From Chamaelirium japonicum (taxonomy: Eukaryota; Streptophyta; Magnoliopsida; Liliales; Melanthiaceae): a stretch of 64,000 nucleotides of DNA. Within the stretch, counting starts at the first letter, position 1. Each line of letters opens with the position of its first letter. Shown here one piece after another: positions 16,191 through 31,700 of this stretch. The position numbers were made by a program, and so were the translations under genes. Where the stretch lies: NCBI GenBank assembly GCA_947650365.1, contig CANTAL010000024.1, forward strand, positions 744,001 to 808,000, read 5' to 3'. The notes under the pieces were generated by a model. It saw nothing but the letters and a program-made list of their open reading frames with translations, did not search any database and was not told the DNA's origin.

Positions 16191-16716
16191 ACAATCCATT
16201 CTAATTCTTTTGCACGAATGTATCCATTCTAATTTATTCGTTCGATCCATTCTAATTCATTCGTACGATCCATTTTAATTCATTCGCACGATCCATTCTA
16301 ATTCATTCATACGATCCATTCTAATTCATTTGCATGAATGTATCCATTCTAATTCATTCGTACGATCTATTCTATCTCATTCGTACAATCCATTCTATAT
16401 CATTCGTACGATCCATTCTAATTCATTCGCACGATCCATTCTAATTCATTCATACAATCCATTCTAATTCTTTTGCACGAATGTATCCATTCTAATTTAT
16501 TCGTTCGATCCATTCTAATTCATTCGTACGATCCATTCTAATTCATTCGCACGATCCATTCTAATTCATTCATACGATCCATTCTAATTCATTCGCATGA
16601 ATGTATCCATTCTAATTCATTCGTACGATCCATTCTATCTCATTCGTACAATCCATTCTATATCATTCGTACGATCCATTCTAATTCATTCGCACGATCC
16701 ATTCTAATTCATTCGT
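16191..16716 (+). repeat. Local tandem duplication of about 263 bp
   Basis: ACAATCCATTCTAATTCTTT at 16191 recurs at 16454 with the same downstream order (TTATTCGTTCG, GCATGAATGTATCC, CTATCTCATTCG, CTATATCATTCG). The matching higher-order copy near 10520 has this stretch once. The duplication therefore arose after the two larger copies separated, or was lost from the other. Confidence 0.8.
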
Positions 16717-19288
16717 ACGATCCATTCTAATTCATTCGCACGATCCATTCTAATTCATGCATACGATCCAATCTAATTCATTCATACGATCCATTCTAAT
16801 TCATTCGCACGAATGTATCCATTCTAATTCATTCGTACATGTATGAATGAATTAGAATGGATCGTACGAATGAATTAGAGTTGATACATTCGTGCGAATG
16901 AATTAGAATGGATCATACGAATGAATTAGATTGGATCGTATGAATGAATTATAATGGATCATGCGCATGAATTAGAATAGATCATACGAATGAATTAGAA
17001 TGGATCGTACGAATGAATTAGAATGGATACATTCGTGCAAAAGAATTAGAATGGATTGTATGAATGAATTAGAATGGATCGTGCGAATGAATTAGAATGG
17101 ATACATTCGTGCGAATGAATTAGAATGGATCGTATGAATGATTTAGATTGGATCGTATGAATGAATTAGAATGGATCGTGCGAATGAAGTAGAATGGATC
17201 GTACGAATGAATTAGAGTGGATCGTTTGAATGAATTAGAATGGATCGTACTTATGAATTAGAATGGGTTATATGAATGAAATAGAATGGATCGTACGAAG
17301 GAATTAGAAAGGATCGTACAAACAAATTAGAATGGATCGTATGAATGAAATAGAATACATCGTACGAATGAATTAGAATGGATCGTATGAATGAATTAGA
17401 TTGGATCGTCTGAATGAATTAGAATGGATTGTACGAATGAAATAGAATAGATCGTACGAATGAATTAGAATGGATCGTGCGAATGAATTAGAATGGGTCG
17501 TACGAATGAATTAGAATGGATACACGATCCAGATCCATTCTAATTCATTCACACAATCTATTCTAATTCATTCGTAGGATCCATTCTAATTCATTACTAC
17601 GATCCATTCTAATTCATTCATACGATCCATTCTAATTCATTCGTACGATCCATTCTAATTCATTCGCACGATCCATTCTAATTCATTCATACGATCCATT
17701 CTAATTCATTCTCATGAATGTATCCATTTTAATTCATTCGTATGATCCATTCTATCTCATTCGTACAATCCATTCTATTTCATTCGTACGATCCATTCTA
17801 ATTCATTCGCACGATCCATTCTAATTCATTCGCATGATCCATTCTAATTCATTCGTACGATCGATTCTAATTCATTCATACGATCCATTCTAATTCATTC
17901 GCATGAATGAAATAGAATAGATCGTACGAATGAATTAGAATGGATCGTGCGAATGAATTAGAATGGATCGTACGAATGAAATAGAATGGATTGTACGAAT
18001 GAGATAGAATGGATCGTACGAATGAATTAGAATGGATCGTACGAATGAATTAGAATGGATTGAATTAGAATGAATCGTACGAATGAATTAGAATGAATCA
18101 TACCGTACGAATGAATTAGAATGGATCATACGAAGGAATTAGAATGGATCGTACGAATGAATTAGATCCATTCTAATTCATTCATATGATCCATTCTAAT
18201 TCATTCGCACGATCCATTCTTACTCATTCGTACGATCCATTCTAATTCATTCGCACGATCCATTCTAATTCATTCACACTCATACGATCCATTCTAATTC
18301 ATTCGCACGAATGTATCCTTTCTAATTCATTCGAACGATCCATTAGAATTAGAATGAATTAGAATAGATTGTGCGAATGAATTAGAATGGATCGTACGAA
18401 TGAATTAGAAAGGATACATTCGTGCGAATGAATTAGAATGGATCGTATGAGTGTGAATGAATTAGAATGGATCGTGCGAATGAATTAGAATGGATCGTAT
18501 TAATGAATTAGAATGGATCGTGCAAATGAATTAGAATGGATCGTACAAAAGAGTAAGAATGGATCGTGTGAATGAATTAGAATGGATCGTATGAATGAAT
18601 TAGAATGGATCGTGCGAATAAATTAGAATGGATCGTATGAATGAATTAGAATAGATTGTGCGAATGAATTAGAATGGATCGTACGAATGAATTAGAATAG
18701 ATACATTCGTGCGAATGAATTAGAATGGATCGTATGAATGAATTAGAATGGATCGTGCGAATGAATTAGAATGGATCGTACGAATGTATTAGAATAGATC
18801 GTGCGAATGAATTAGAATGGATCGTACGAATGAATTAGAATGGATCGTACGAATGAATTAGAATGGATCGTATGAATGAATTAGAATGGATCGTACGAAT
18901 GAATTAGAATGGATCGTACTAATGAATTAGAATAGATTGTGCGAATGAATTAGAATGGATCGTACGAATGAATTAGAAAGGATACATTCGTACAAATGAA
19001 TTAGAATGGATCGTACGAATGAATTAGAATGGATACATTTGTACAAATGAATTAGAATGGATCGTATGAATGAATTAGAATGGATACATTCGTGCGAATG
19101 AATTAGAATGGATCGTACGAGTGAATTAGAATGGATCGTTTGAATGAATTATAATGGATCGTACTTATGAATTAGAATGGGTCGTTTGAGTGAATGCGAA
19201 TGGATCGTGCGAATGAATTAGAATGGATTGTACGAATGAATTAGAATGGATCGTACGAATGAATTAGAATGGATACATTCGTGCGAAT

Positions 19289-22280
19289 CCATTCTATTTC
19301 ATTCGTACGATCCATTCTAATTCATTCGCACGATCCATTCTAATTCTTTCATACGATCCATTCTAATTCATTCGTACGATCCATTCTAATTCATTCGTAC
19401 GATCCATTCTAATTCATTCGTACGATCCATTCTAATTCCTTCGTATGATCCATTCTAATTTATTCGTACGGTATGATTCATTCTAATTCATTCATACGAT
19501 TCATTCTAATTCAATCCATTCTAATTCATTCGTACGATCCATTCTAATTCATTCGTACGATCCATTCTAATTTATTCGTACGATCCATTCTAATTCATTC
19601 GTACGATTCATTCTAATTCTAATTCATTCGTACGATCCATTATAATTCCTTCGTACGATCCATTCTAATTCATTCGTACGATCCGTTCTAATTCATTCGC
19701 ATGATCCATTCTAATTCATTCGTACGATCCATTCTATTTCATTCATACGATCCATTCTAATTCATTCATACGATCTATTCTAATTCTTTCGCACAAATGT
19801 ATCCATTCTAATTCATTCGTACGATCCATTCTAATTTATTCGTACGATCCATTCTAATTCATTCGTATGATCCATTCTAATTCATTCGCATAATCTATTC
19901 TAATTCATTCGCACGATCCATTCTAATTCATGCATACGATCCAATCTAATTCATTCGCACGAATGTATCCATTCTAATTCATTCGCACAATCTAATTCAT
20001 TCATACGATCCATTCTAATTCATTCGTATGATCTATTCTAATTCATTCATACGATCCATTCTAATTCATACAATCTATTCTAATTAGAATGGATCGTACT
20101 AATGAATTAGAATAGATTGTGCGAATGAATTAGAATGGATCGTACGAATGAATTAGAAAGGATATATTCGTGCGAATGAATTAGAATAGATCGTATGAAT
20201 GAATTAGATTGGATCGTATTAATGAATTAGAATGGATCGTGTGAATGAATTAGAATGGATCGTACGAATGAATTAGAATGGAAAGATTCGTGCGAATGAA
20301 TTTGAATGGATCGTACGAAGGAATTAGAATGGATCGTACGAAGGAATTAGAATAGATCATACGAAGAAATTAGAATGGATCATACGAATGAATTAGAACG
20401 GATCGTATGAATGAATTAGAATGGATCGTGCGAATGAATTAAAATGGATCGTATGAATGAAATAGAATGGATTGTATGAATTAGAATGGATCGTACGAAT
20501 GAAATAGAATGGATCGTACGAATGAATTAGAATAGATTGTGCGAATGGATTAGAATGGATCATACGATTGAGTAAGAATGGATTGTACGAATGAAATAGT
20601 ATAGATCGTACGAATGAATTAGAATGGATCATGCTAATGTATTAGAATTGATCGTACGAATGAATTAGAATAGATTGTGCGAATGAATTAGAATGGATCG
20701 TACAAATGAATTGGAATGGATACATTCGTGCGAATGAATTAGAATGGATAGTATGAATGAACTAGAGTGGATACATTCGTACAAATGAATTAGAATGGAT
20801 CGTACGAATGAATTAGAATGGATACATTCGTGCGAATGAATTAGAATGGATCATATGAATGAATTAGAATGGATCGTTTGAGTGAATTCGAATGGATCGT
20901 GCGAATGAATTAGAATGGATTGTACGAATGAATTAGAATGGATCGTACGAATGAATTAGAATGGATACATTCGTGCGAATCCATTCTATTTCATTCGTAC
21001 GATCCATTCTAATTCATTCGCACGATCCATTCTAATTCATTCGTACGATCCATTCTAATTCATTCGTACGATCCATTCTAATTCATTCGCACAATCTATT
21101 CTAATTCATTCGTACGATCCATTCTAATTCATTCGCACGATCCAATCTAATTCATTCATACGATCCATTCTATTTCATTCGTACGATCCATTATTACTCA
21201 TTCGTACGATCCATTCTAATTCTTTTGCACGAAGGTATCCATTCTAATTCAATCGTACTATCCATTCTAATTCCTTCGTACGATCCATTCTAATTCCTTC
21301 GTACGATCCATTCTAATTCATTCGTACGATCCATTCTAATTCATTCGTACGATCCATTCTAATTCCTTCGTATGATCCATTCTAATTCATTCGTACGGTA
21401 TGATTCATTCTAATTCATTCGTACGATTCATTCTAATTCAATCCATTCTAATTCATTCGTACGATCCATTCTAATTCATTCGTACGATCCATTCTAATTC
21501 ATTCGTACGTTTCATTCTAATTCAATCCATTCTAATTCATTCGTACGATCCATTCTTACTCATCGTATGCATGAATTAGAATGAATCGTGCGAATGAATT
21601 AGAATGGATCGTACGAATGAAATAGAATGGATCGAACGAAGGAATTAGAATGGATCGTACGAAGGAATTAGAATGGATCGTACGAATGAATTAGAATGGA
21701 TTGAATTAGAATGAATCGTACGAATGAATTAGAATGAATCATACCGTACGAATGAATTAGAATGGATGATACGAAGGAATTAGAATGGATCGTACAAATG
21801 AATTAGAATGGATCGTACGAATGAGTAAGAATGGATCGTACGAATGAAATAGAATGGATCGTATGAATGAATTAGAATGGATCGTGCGAATGAATTAGAA
21901 TGGATACATTCGTGCGAATGAATTAGAATGGATCGTATGAATGAATTAGATTGGATCGTATGAATGAATTAGAATGGATCGTGCGAATGAATTAGAACGG
22001 ATCGTACGAATGAATTAGAATGGATCGTTTGTATGAATTAGAATGGATCGTACTTATGAATTAGAATGGGTCATACGAATGAAATAGAATGGATCGTACG
22101 AAGGAATTAGAAAGGATCGTACAAACGAATTAGAATGGATCGTATGAATGAAATAGAATAGATCGTACGAATGAATTAGAATGGATCGTATGAATGAATT
22201 AGATTGGATCGTACGAATGAATTAGAATGGATCGTGCGAATGAATTAGAATGGGTCGTACGAATGAATTAGAATGGATAC
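19289..22280. repeat. Array blocks 27-30
   Basis: Orientation blocks: plus 19289-20081, minus 20082-20977, plus 20978-21565, minus 21566-22280. The first few hundred bases repeat those after 14595 (same CTAATTCTTTCATACG unit near the start). The plus-to-minus switch at 20082 sits in the perfect 14-bp palindrome ATTCTAATTAGAAT at 20077-20090. Confidence 0.9.
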
Positions 22281-25200
22281 ACGATCCAGATCCATTCTAA
22301 TTCATTCGCACAATCTATTCTAATTCATTCGTAGGATCCATTCTAATTCATTACTACGATCCATTCTAATTCATTCATATGATCCATTCTAATTCATTCG
22401 TACGATCCATTCTAATTCATTCATACGATCCATTCTAATTCATTCATACGATCCATTCTAATTCATTCGTATGTTTCCATTCTAATTCATTCATACGATC
22501 CATTCTAATTCTACGATCCATTCTTACTCATTCGTATTATCCATTTTAATTCATTCACACGAATGTATCAACTCTAATTCATTCGTATGATCCATTCTAA
22601 TTCATTCGCACGAATGTATCCATTCTAATTCATTCGTACGATCCATTCTAATTCATTCGTACGATCCATTCTAATTCATTCGTACGATCCATTCTAATTC
22701 CTTCGTATGATCCATTCTAATTCATTCGCACGAATGTATCCATTCTAATTCATTCGTACGATCCATTCTAATTCATTCGTACGATCCATTCTAATTCCTT
22801 CGTATGATCCATTCTAATTCATTCGCACGAATGTATCCATTCTAATTCATTCGTACGATCCATTCTAATTCATTCGTACGATCCATTCTAAATCCTTCGT
22901 ATGATCCATTCTAATTCATTCGTACGATCAATTCTGATTCATACGTTCCATTCTAATTCATTCGCACAATCTATTCTAATTCATTCGTACGATCCATTCT
23001 AAATCATTTGCACGAATGCATCCATTCTAATTCATTCGTACGATCCATTCTAATTCATTCATACGATCCATTCTAATTCATTCGCATGAATGTATCCATT
23101 CTAATTCATTCGTATGATCCATTCTAATTCATTCGCACAATCTATTCTAATTCATTCATACGATCCATCCTAATTCATTCGCACGAATGTATCCATTCTA
23201 ATTCATTCGTGCAATCCATTCTATTTCATTCGTACGATCCATTCTTACTCATTCGTACGATCCATTCTTACTCATTCGTACAAAGGAATTAGAATGGATC
23301 GTACGCAGGAATTAGAATGGTTTGTACGAAGGAATTAGAATGGATCGTACGAATGAATTAGAATGGATACATTCGTGCGAATGAATTAGAATGGATCAAA
23401 CGAATGAGTAAGAATGGATCGTACGAATGAAATAGAATGGATCGTACGGATGAATTAGAATGGATCGTGCGAATGAATTAGAATTGATCGTATGAAAGAG
23501 TAAGAATGGATCGTATGAATGAATTAGAATGGATCGTGCGTATAAATTTGAATGGATCGAACGAATGAATTAGAATGGATCATACGAATGAATTAGAATG
23601 GATCGTATGAATGAATTAGAATGGATCGTGCGAATGAATTAGAATGGATTATATGAATGAAATAGAATGGATTGTACGAATGAGATAGAATGGATCGTAC
23701 GAATGAATTAGAATGGATAATTCATGCGAATGAATTAGAATGGATCATACGAATGAATTAGAATGGATTCATTCGTGCGAATGAATTAGAATGGATCGTT
23801 CGAATGAGTAAGAATGGATCGTACGAATGAATTAGAATGGATTGAATTAGAATGAATCGTACGAATGAATTAGAATGGATCGTACGAATGAATTAGAATG
23901 GATCGTACGAATGAATTAGAATGGATTGAATTAGAATGAATCGTACGAATGAATTAGAATGAATCATACCGTACGAATGAATTAGAATGGATCATACGAA
24001 GGAATTAGAATGGATCGTGCGAATAAATTAGAATGGATTGTATGAATGAATTAGAATAGATTGTGCGAAGGAATTAGAATGGATCGTACGAATGAATTAG
24101 AATGGATACATTTGTGCGAATGAATTAGAATCGATCGTATGAATGAATTAGAATCGATCATACGAATGAATTAGAATGGATCATGCGAATGAATTAGAAT
24201 GGATCGTGCGAATGAATTAGAATGGATCGTACGAATGAAATAGAATGGATTGTACGAATGAGATAGAATGGATCGTACGAATGAATTAGAATGGATACAT
24301 TCATGCGAATGAATTAGAATGGATCATACGAATGAATTAGAATGGATTCATTCGTGCGAATGAATTAGAATGTATCGTACGAATGAGTAAGAATGGATCG
24401 TACGAATGAACTAGAATGGATTGAATTAGAATGAAACGTACGAATGAATTTGAATGGATCGTACGAATGAATTAGCATGGATCGTACGAATGAATTAGAA
24501 TGGATTGAATTAGAATGAATCGTACGAATGAATTAGAATGAATCATACCGTACGAATGAATTAGAATGGATCATACGAAGGATCGTACGAATGAAATAGA
24601 ATGGATCGAACAAATGAATTAGAGTGGATACATTTGTACAAATGAATTAGAATGGATCGTATGAATGAATTAGAATGGATACATTCGTGCGAATGAATTA
24701 GAATAGATCATATGAATGAATTAGAATGGATCTTTTGAGTGAATGCGAATGGATCGTGCGAATGAATTAGAATGGATTGTACGAATGAATTAGAATGGAT
24801 CGTACGAATGAATTAGAATGGATACATTCATGTGAATCCATTCTATTTCATTCGTACGATCCATTCTAATTCATTCGCACGACCCATTCTAGTTCATTCA
24901 TACGATCCATTCGCATTCACTCAAACGATCCATTCTAATTCATTCATATGATCCATTCTAATTCTTTTGCACGAATGTATCCATTCTAATTCATTCGTTC
25001 GATCCATTCTATTTCATTCGTACGATCCATTCTAATTCATTCGCACGATCCATTCTAATTCATGCATACGATGAGCAAGAATGGATCGTACGAATGAATT
25101 AGAATGGATTGAATTAGAATGAATCGTACGAATGAATTAGAATGGATTGTACGAATGAATTAGAATGGATTGAATTAGAATGAATCGTACGAAAGAATTA

Positions 25201-28200
25201 GAATGAATCATACCGTACGAATGAATTAGAATGGATCATACAAAGGAATTAGAATGGATTGTACGAATAAATTAGAATGGATCGTATGAATGAATTAGAA
25301 TGGATCGTACGAAGGAATTAGAATGGATAGTACGAATGAATTAGAATGGATACCTTCGTGCAAATGAATTAGAATGGATCGTACGAATGAGTAAGAATGG
25401 ATCGTACGAATGAAATAGAATGGATCGTATGAATGAATTAGAATGGATCGTGCGAATGAATTAGAATGGATCGTACGAATGAATTAGAATAGATTGTGCA
25501 AATGAATTAGAATGGATCGTACGAATGAATTAGAATGGATCGTACGAATGAATTAGAATGGATCGTATGAATGAATTAGAATGGATCGTGCGAATGAATT
25601 AGAATGGATCGTACAAATGAAATAGAATGGATTTGCACGAATGTATCCATTCTAATTCATTCGTACGATCCATTCTAATTCATTCGCACAATCTATTCTA
25701 ATTCATTCGTACGATCCATTCTAATTCATTCGCACGATCCTTTCTAATTCATTCATACGATCCATTCTATTTCATTCGTACGATCCATTCTTACTCATTC
25801 GTACGATCCATTCTAATTCATTTGCACGAAGGTATCCATTCTAATTCATTCGCACAATCTATTCTAATTCATTCGAACGATCCATTCTAATTCATTCGTA
25901 CGATCCATTCTAATTCATTCGTACGATCCATTCTAATTCATTCGCACGATCCATTCTAATTCATTCGCACGATCCATTCTAATTCATTCATACGATCTAT
26001 TCTAATTCATTCATATGATCCACTCTAATTCATTCATACAATCCATTCTAATTCATTCGTACGATCCATTCTATTTTATTCATACGATCCATTCTAATTC
26101 ATTCATACGACCCATTCTAATTTATTCGCACGATCCATTCTAATTCATTCATACGATCCATTCTAATTCATTCATATGATCCATTCTAATTCATTCGCAC
26201 GATCCATTCTTACTCATTCGTACGATCCATTCTAATTCATTCGCACGATCCATTCTAATTCATTAATACGATCCATTCTAATTCATTCGCACGATCCATT
26301 CTAATTCATTCACACTCATACGATCCATTCTAATTCATTCGCACGAATGTATCCTTTCTAATTCATTCGTACGATCCATTCTAATTCATTCGCACAATCT
26401 ATTCTAATTCATTCGAACGATCCATTCTAATTCATTCGTACGATCCATTCTAATTCATTTGTACGATCCATTCTAATTCATTCGCACGATCCATTCTAAT
26501 TCATTCGCACGATCCATTCTAATTCATTCGTACGATCCATTCTAATTCATTTATACGATCCAATCTAATTCATTCATACGATCCATTCTAATTCATTCGC
26601 ACGAATCTATCCATTCTAATTCATTCGTACGATCCATTCTAATTCATTCGTACGAACCATTCTAATTCATTCGCAGGATCCATTCTAATTCATTCGTACG
26701 ATCCATTCTATTTCATTCATACGATCCATTCTAATTCATTCATATGATCTATTCTAATTCTTTCGCACGAATGTATCCATTCTAATTCATTCGTACGATC
26801 CATTCTAATTCATTCGCACGATCCATTCTAATTCATTCATACAATCCATTCTAATTCTTTTGCACGAATGTATCCATTCTAATTCATTCGTTCGATCCAT
26901 TCTAATTCATTCGTACGATCCATTCTAATTCATTCGCACGATCCATTCTAATTCATTCGTACGATCCATTCTAATTCATTCGTACGATCGATTCTAATTC
27001 ATTCGCACAATCTATTCTAATTCATTCGTACGATCCATTCTAATTCATTCGCACGATCCATTCTAATTCATTCATACGATCCATTCTAATTCATTCGTAC
27101 GATCCATTCTAATTCATTGGCACGAATATATCCTTTCTAATTCATTCGTACGATCCATTCTAATTCATTCGCACAATCTATTCTAATTCATTCATACGAT
27201 CCATTCTAATTCATTCGTATGATCCATTCTTACTCATTCGTACGATCCATTCTAATGAATTCGCACGAATGTATCCATTCCAATTCATTCGTACGATCCA
27301 TTCTAATTCATTCGTACGATCCATTCTAATTCCTTCGTATGATCCATTCTAATTCATTCGTATGGTATGATTCATTCTAATTCTTTCGTACGATCCATTC
27401 TTACTCATTCGTATGATCCATTCTAATTCATTCGCATGAATGTATCCATTCTTATTCATTCGTACGATCCATTCTATCTCATTCGTACAATCCATTCTAT
27501 TTCATTCGTACGATCCATTCTTACTCATTCGTAAGATCCATTCTAATTCATTGGCACGAATGTATCCATTCTAATTCATTCGTACGATCCACTCTAATTC
27601 ATTCATACGATCCATTCCAATTCATTCTAATTCTAATTCATTCGCACGAATGTATCCATTCTAATTCATTCGTACGATTCATTCTAATTCATTCGCACAA
27701 TCTATTCTAATTCATTCGTACGATCCATTCTAATTCATTCGCACGATCCATTCTAATTCATTTGCACGATCTATTCTAATTCATTCATACAATCCATTCT
27801 AATTCTTTTGCATGAATGTATCCATTCTAATTCATTACGAATGAGTAAGAATGGATTGTACGAATGAATTAGAATGGATACATTCGTGCGAATGAATTAG
27901 AATGGATCATACGAATGAGTAAGAATGGATCGTACGAATGAAATAGAATGGATTGTACGAATGAATTAGAATGGATCGTACGAATGAATTAGCATTGATC
28001 GTGCTAATGAATTAGAATGGAACGTACGAATGAATTAGAATGGATCGTAGAATGGATCGTATGAATGAATTAGATTGGATCGTACGAATGAGTAAGAATG
28101 GATCATATGAATGAAATAGAATGGATCGTACGTATCAATTAGAATGGATACATTCATGGGAATGAATTAGAATGGATCGTACGAAGGAATTAGTATAGAT

Positions 28201-28789
28201 TGTGCGAATGAATTAGAATGGATCGTACGAATGAATTAGAAAGGATACATTCGTGTGAATGAATTAGAATGGATACCTTCGTACAAATGAATTAGAATGA
28301 ATCGTACGAATGGGTAAGAATGGATCGTACGAATGAAATAAAATGGATCGTATGAATGAATTAGAATGGATCGTGCGAATGAATTAGAATGGATCGTACG
28401 AATGAATTAGAATAGATTGTGCGAATGAATTAGAATGGATAGTACGAATGAATTAGAATGGATCGTACGAATGAATTAGAGTGGATACACTCGTACAAAT
28501 GAATTAGAATGGATCGTACGAATGAATTAGAATGGATACATTCGTACAAATGAATTAGAATGGATCGTACGAATGAATTAGAATGGATACATTTGTGCGA
28601 ATGAATTAGAATGGATCGTACGAATGAATTAGAATGGATCGTTTGAATGAATTAGAATGGATCGTACTTATGAATTAGAATGGGTCGTTTGAGTGAATGC
28701 GAATGGATCGTGCGAATGAATTAGAATGGATTGTACGAATGAATTAGAATGGATCGTACGAATGAATGAGAATGGATACATTCGTGCGA
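22281..28789. repeat. Array blocks 31-36
   Basis: Orientation blocks: plus 22281-23279, minus 23280-24833, plus 24834-25071, minus 25072-25633, plus 25634-27835, minus 27836-28789. Within the first block a sub-segment of about 120 bp is present three times in a row at about 22600-22900, marked by the series GCACGAATGTATCC then CCTTCGTATG. The minus block contains repeated copies of the ATTGAATTAGAATGAATCG tag at about 23850, 23930, 24420 and 24500. Confidence 0.9.
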
Positions 28790-31700
28790 ATCCATTCTAT
28801 TTCATTCGTATGATCCATTCTAATTCATTCGCACGAGCCATTCTAATTCATTCATACGATCCATTCTATTTCATTCGTACGATCCATTCTTACTCATTCG
28901 TACGGTCAATTCTAATTCATTTGCACGAAGGTATCCATTCTAATTCATTCGTACGATCGATTCTAATTCATTCATACGATCCATTCTAATTCATTCATTC
29001 GTACGATCCATTATAATTCATTCATACATGTACGAATGAATTAGAATGGATACATTCGTGCGAATGAATTAGAATGGATCGTATGAATGAATTACATTGG
29101 ATCGTATGCATGAATTAGAATGGATCGTGCGAATGAATTAGAATGGATCGTACGAATGAATTAGAATAGATCGAACGAATGAATTAGAATGGATACATTC
29201 GTGCAAAAGAATTAGAATGGATTGTATGAATGAATTAGAATGGATCGTGCAAATGAATTAGAATGGATCGTACGAATGAATTAGAATGGATACATTCGTG
29301 CGAAAGAATTAGAATAGATCGTATGAATGAATTGGAATGGATCGTATGAATGAAATAGAATGGATCGTACTAATGAATTAGAATGGATCGTGCGAATGAA
29401 TTAGAATGGATCGTACGAATGAATTAGAATGGATCGTACGAAGGAATTAGAATGGATCGTACGAATGAATTAGAATAGATCGTACGAATGAATTAGAATG
29501 GATACGAATGGATCGTACAAATGAGTAAGAATGGATCGTACGAATGAAATAGAATGGATCGTACGAATGAATTAGAATGGATTGAATTAGAATGAATCGT
29601 ACGAATGAATTAGAATGGATCATACGAATGAATTAGAATGGATCGTACGAATGAATTAGAATGGATTGAATTAGAATGGATCGTACGATAAGAATGGATC
29701 GTACGAATGAAATAGAATAGATCGTACGGATAAATGAATTTGGATCGTACGAATGAATTAGAAAGGATATATTCGTGCGAATGAATTAGAATAGATCGTA
29801 TGAATGAATTAGATTGGATCGTATTAATGAATTAGAATGGATCGTGCGAATAAATTAGAATGGATCGTACGAATGAATTAGAATGGATAGATTCGTGCGA
29901 ATGAATTTGAATGGATCGTACGAAGGAATTAGAATGGATCGTACGAAGGAATTAGAATAGATCATACGAAGAAATTAGAATGCATCGTACGAATGAATTA
30001 GAATGGATCGTATGAATGAATTAGAATGGATCGTGCAAATGAATTAAAATGGATCATATGAATGAAATAGAATGGATCATATGAATTAGAATGGATCGTA
30101 TGAATGAAATAGAATGGATCGTACGAATGAATTAGAATAGATTGTGCGAATGGATTAGAATGGATCATACGATTGAGTAAGAATGGATTGTGCGAATGAA
30201 ATAGAATAGATCGTACGAATGAATTAGAATGGATCATGCTAATGAATTAGAATAGATCGTACGAATGAATTAGAATAGATTGTGCGAATGAATTAGAATG
30301 GATCGTACGAATGAATTGGAATGGATACATTCGTGCGAATGAATTAGAATGGATCGTATGAATCAATTAGAGTGGATACATTCGTACAAATGAATTAGAA
30401 AGGATCGTACAAATAAATTAGAATGGATACATTTGTGCGAATGAATTAGAATGTATCATATGAATGAATTAGAATGGATCGATTGAGTGAATGCGAATAG
30501 ATCGTGCGAATGAATTAGAATGGATTGTACGAATGAATTAGAATGGATCGTACGAATGAAGTAGAATGGATACATTCGTGCGAATCCATTCTATTTCATT
30601 CGTACGATCCATTCTAATTCATTCACACGATCCATTCTAATTCATTCATACGATCCATTCTAATTCATTCGTACTATCCATTCTAATTCATTCGTACGAT
30701 CCATTCTAATTCATTCGCACAATCTATTCTAATTCATTCGTACGATCCATTCTAATTCATTCGCACGATCCATTCTAATTCATTCATACGATCCATTCTA
30801 TTTCATTCGTACGATCCATTCTTACTCATTCGTACGATCCATTCTAATTCATTTGCATGAAGGTATCCATTCGAATTCATTCGTACTATCCATTCTAATT
30901 CCTTCGTACGATCCATTCTAATTCCTTCGTACGATCCATTCTAATTCATTCGCACGATCCATTCTAATTCATTCGCACGAATGTATCCATTCTAATTCAT
31001 TCGTATGATCCATTCTAATTCATTCATACAATCCATTCTAATTCATTCGTACGATCCATTCTAATTCATTCGCACGATCCATTCTAATTCATTCGCACGA
31101 TCCATTCTAATTCATTCGTACGATCTATTCTATTTCATTAGTACAATCCATTCTAATTCATTCATACGATCCATTCTAATTCATTCATACGATCCATTCT
31201 AATTCATTCGTATGAATGATCGTGCTAATGAATTAGAATAGATCGTGCGAATGGCTTAGAATGGATTTTGCGAATGAATTAGAATGGATCGTACGAATGA
31301 AATATAATGGATTGTACGAATGAGATAGAATGGATCGTACGAATGAATTAGAATGGATACATTCATGCGAATGAATTAGAATGGATCATACGAAGGAATT
31401 AGAATGGATTCATTCGTGCGAATGAATTAGAATGGATCGTACGAATGAGTAAGAATAGATCGTACGAATGAATTAGAATGGATTGAATTAGAATGAATCA
31501 TACGAATGAATTAGAATGGATCGTACGAATGAATTAGAATGGATCGTACGAATGAATTAGAATGGATTGAATTAGAATGAATCGTACGAATGAATTAGAA
31601 TAGATTGTACGAATGAATTAGAATGGATCGTACGAATGAATTAGAATGGATCGTACGAATGAATTAGAATGGATCGTACGAATGAATTAGAATGGATACA

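Larger units (their letters stand above)
14595..19288. repeat. Array blocks 19-26
   Basis: Orientation blocks: plus 14595-15767, minus 15768-15931, plus 15932-16839, minus 16840-17527, plus 17528-17906, minus 17907-18165, plus 18166-18345, minus 18346-19288. It follows the block order of 8628-14594 but differs by a local 263-bp tandem duplication (near 16191-16716) and by a shortened minus block at 17907-18165 compared with 11786-12704. Confidence 0.9.
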
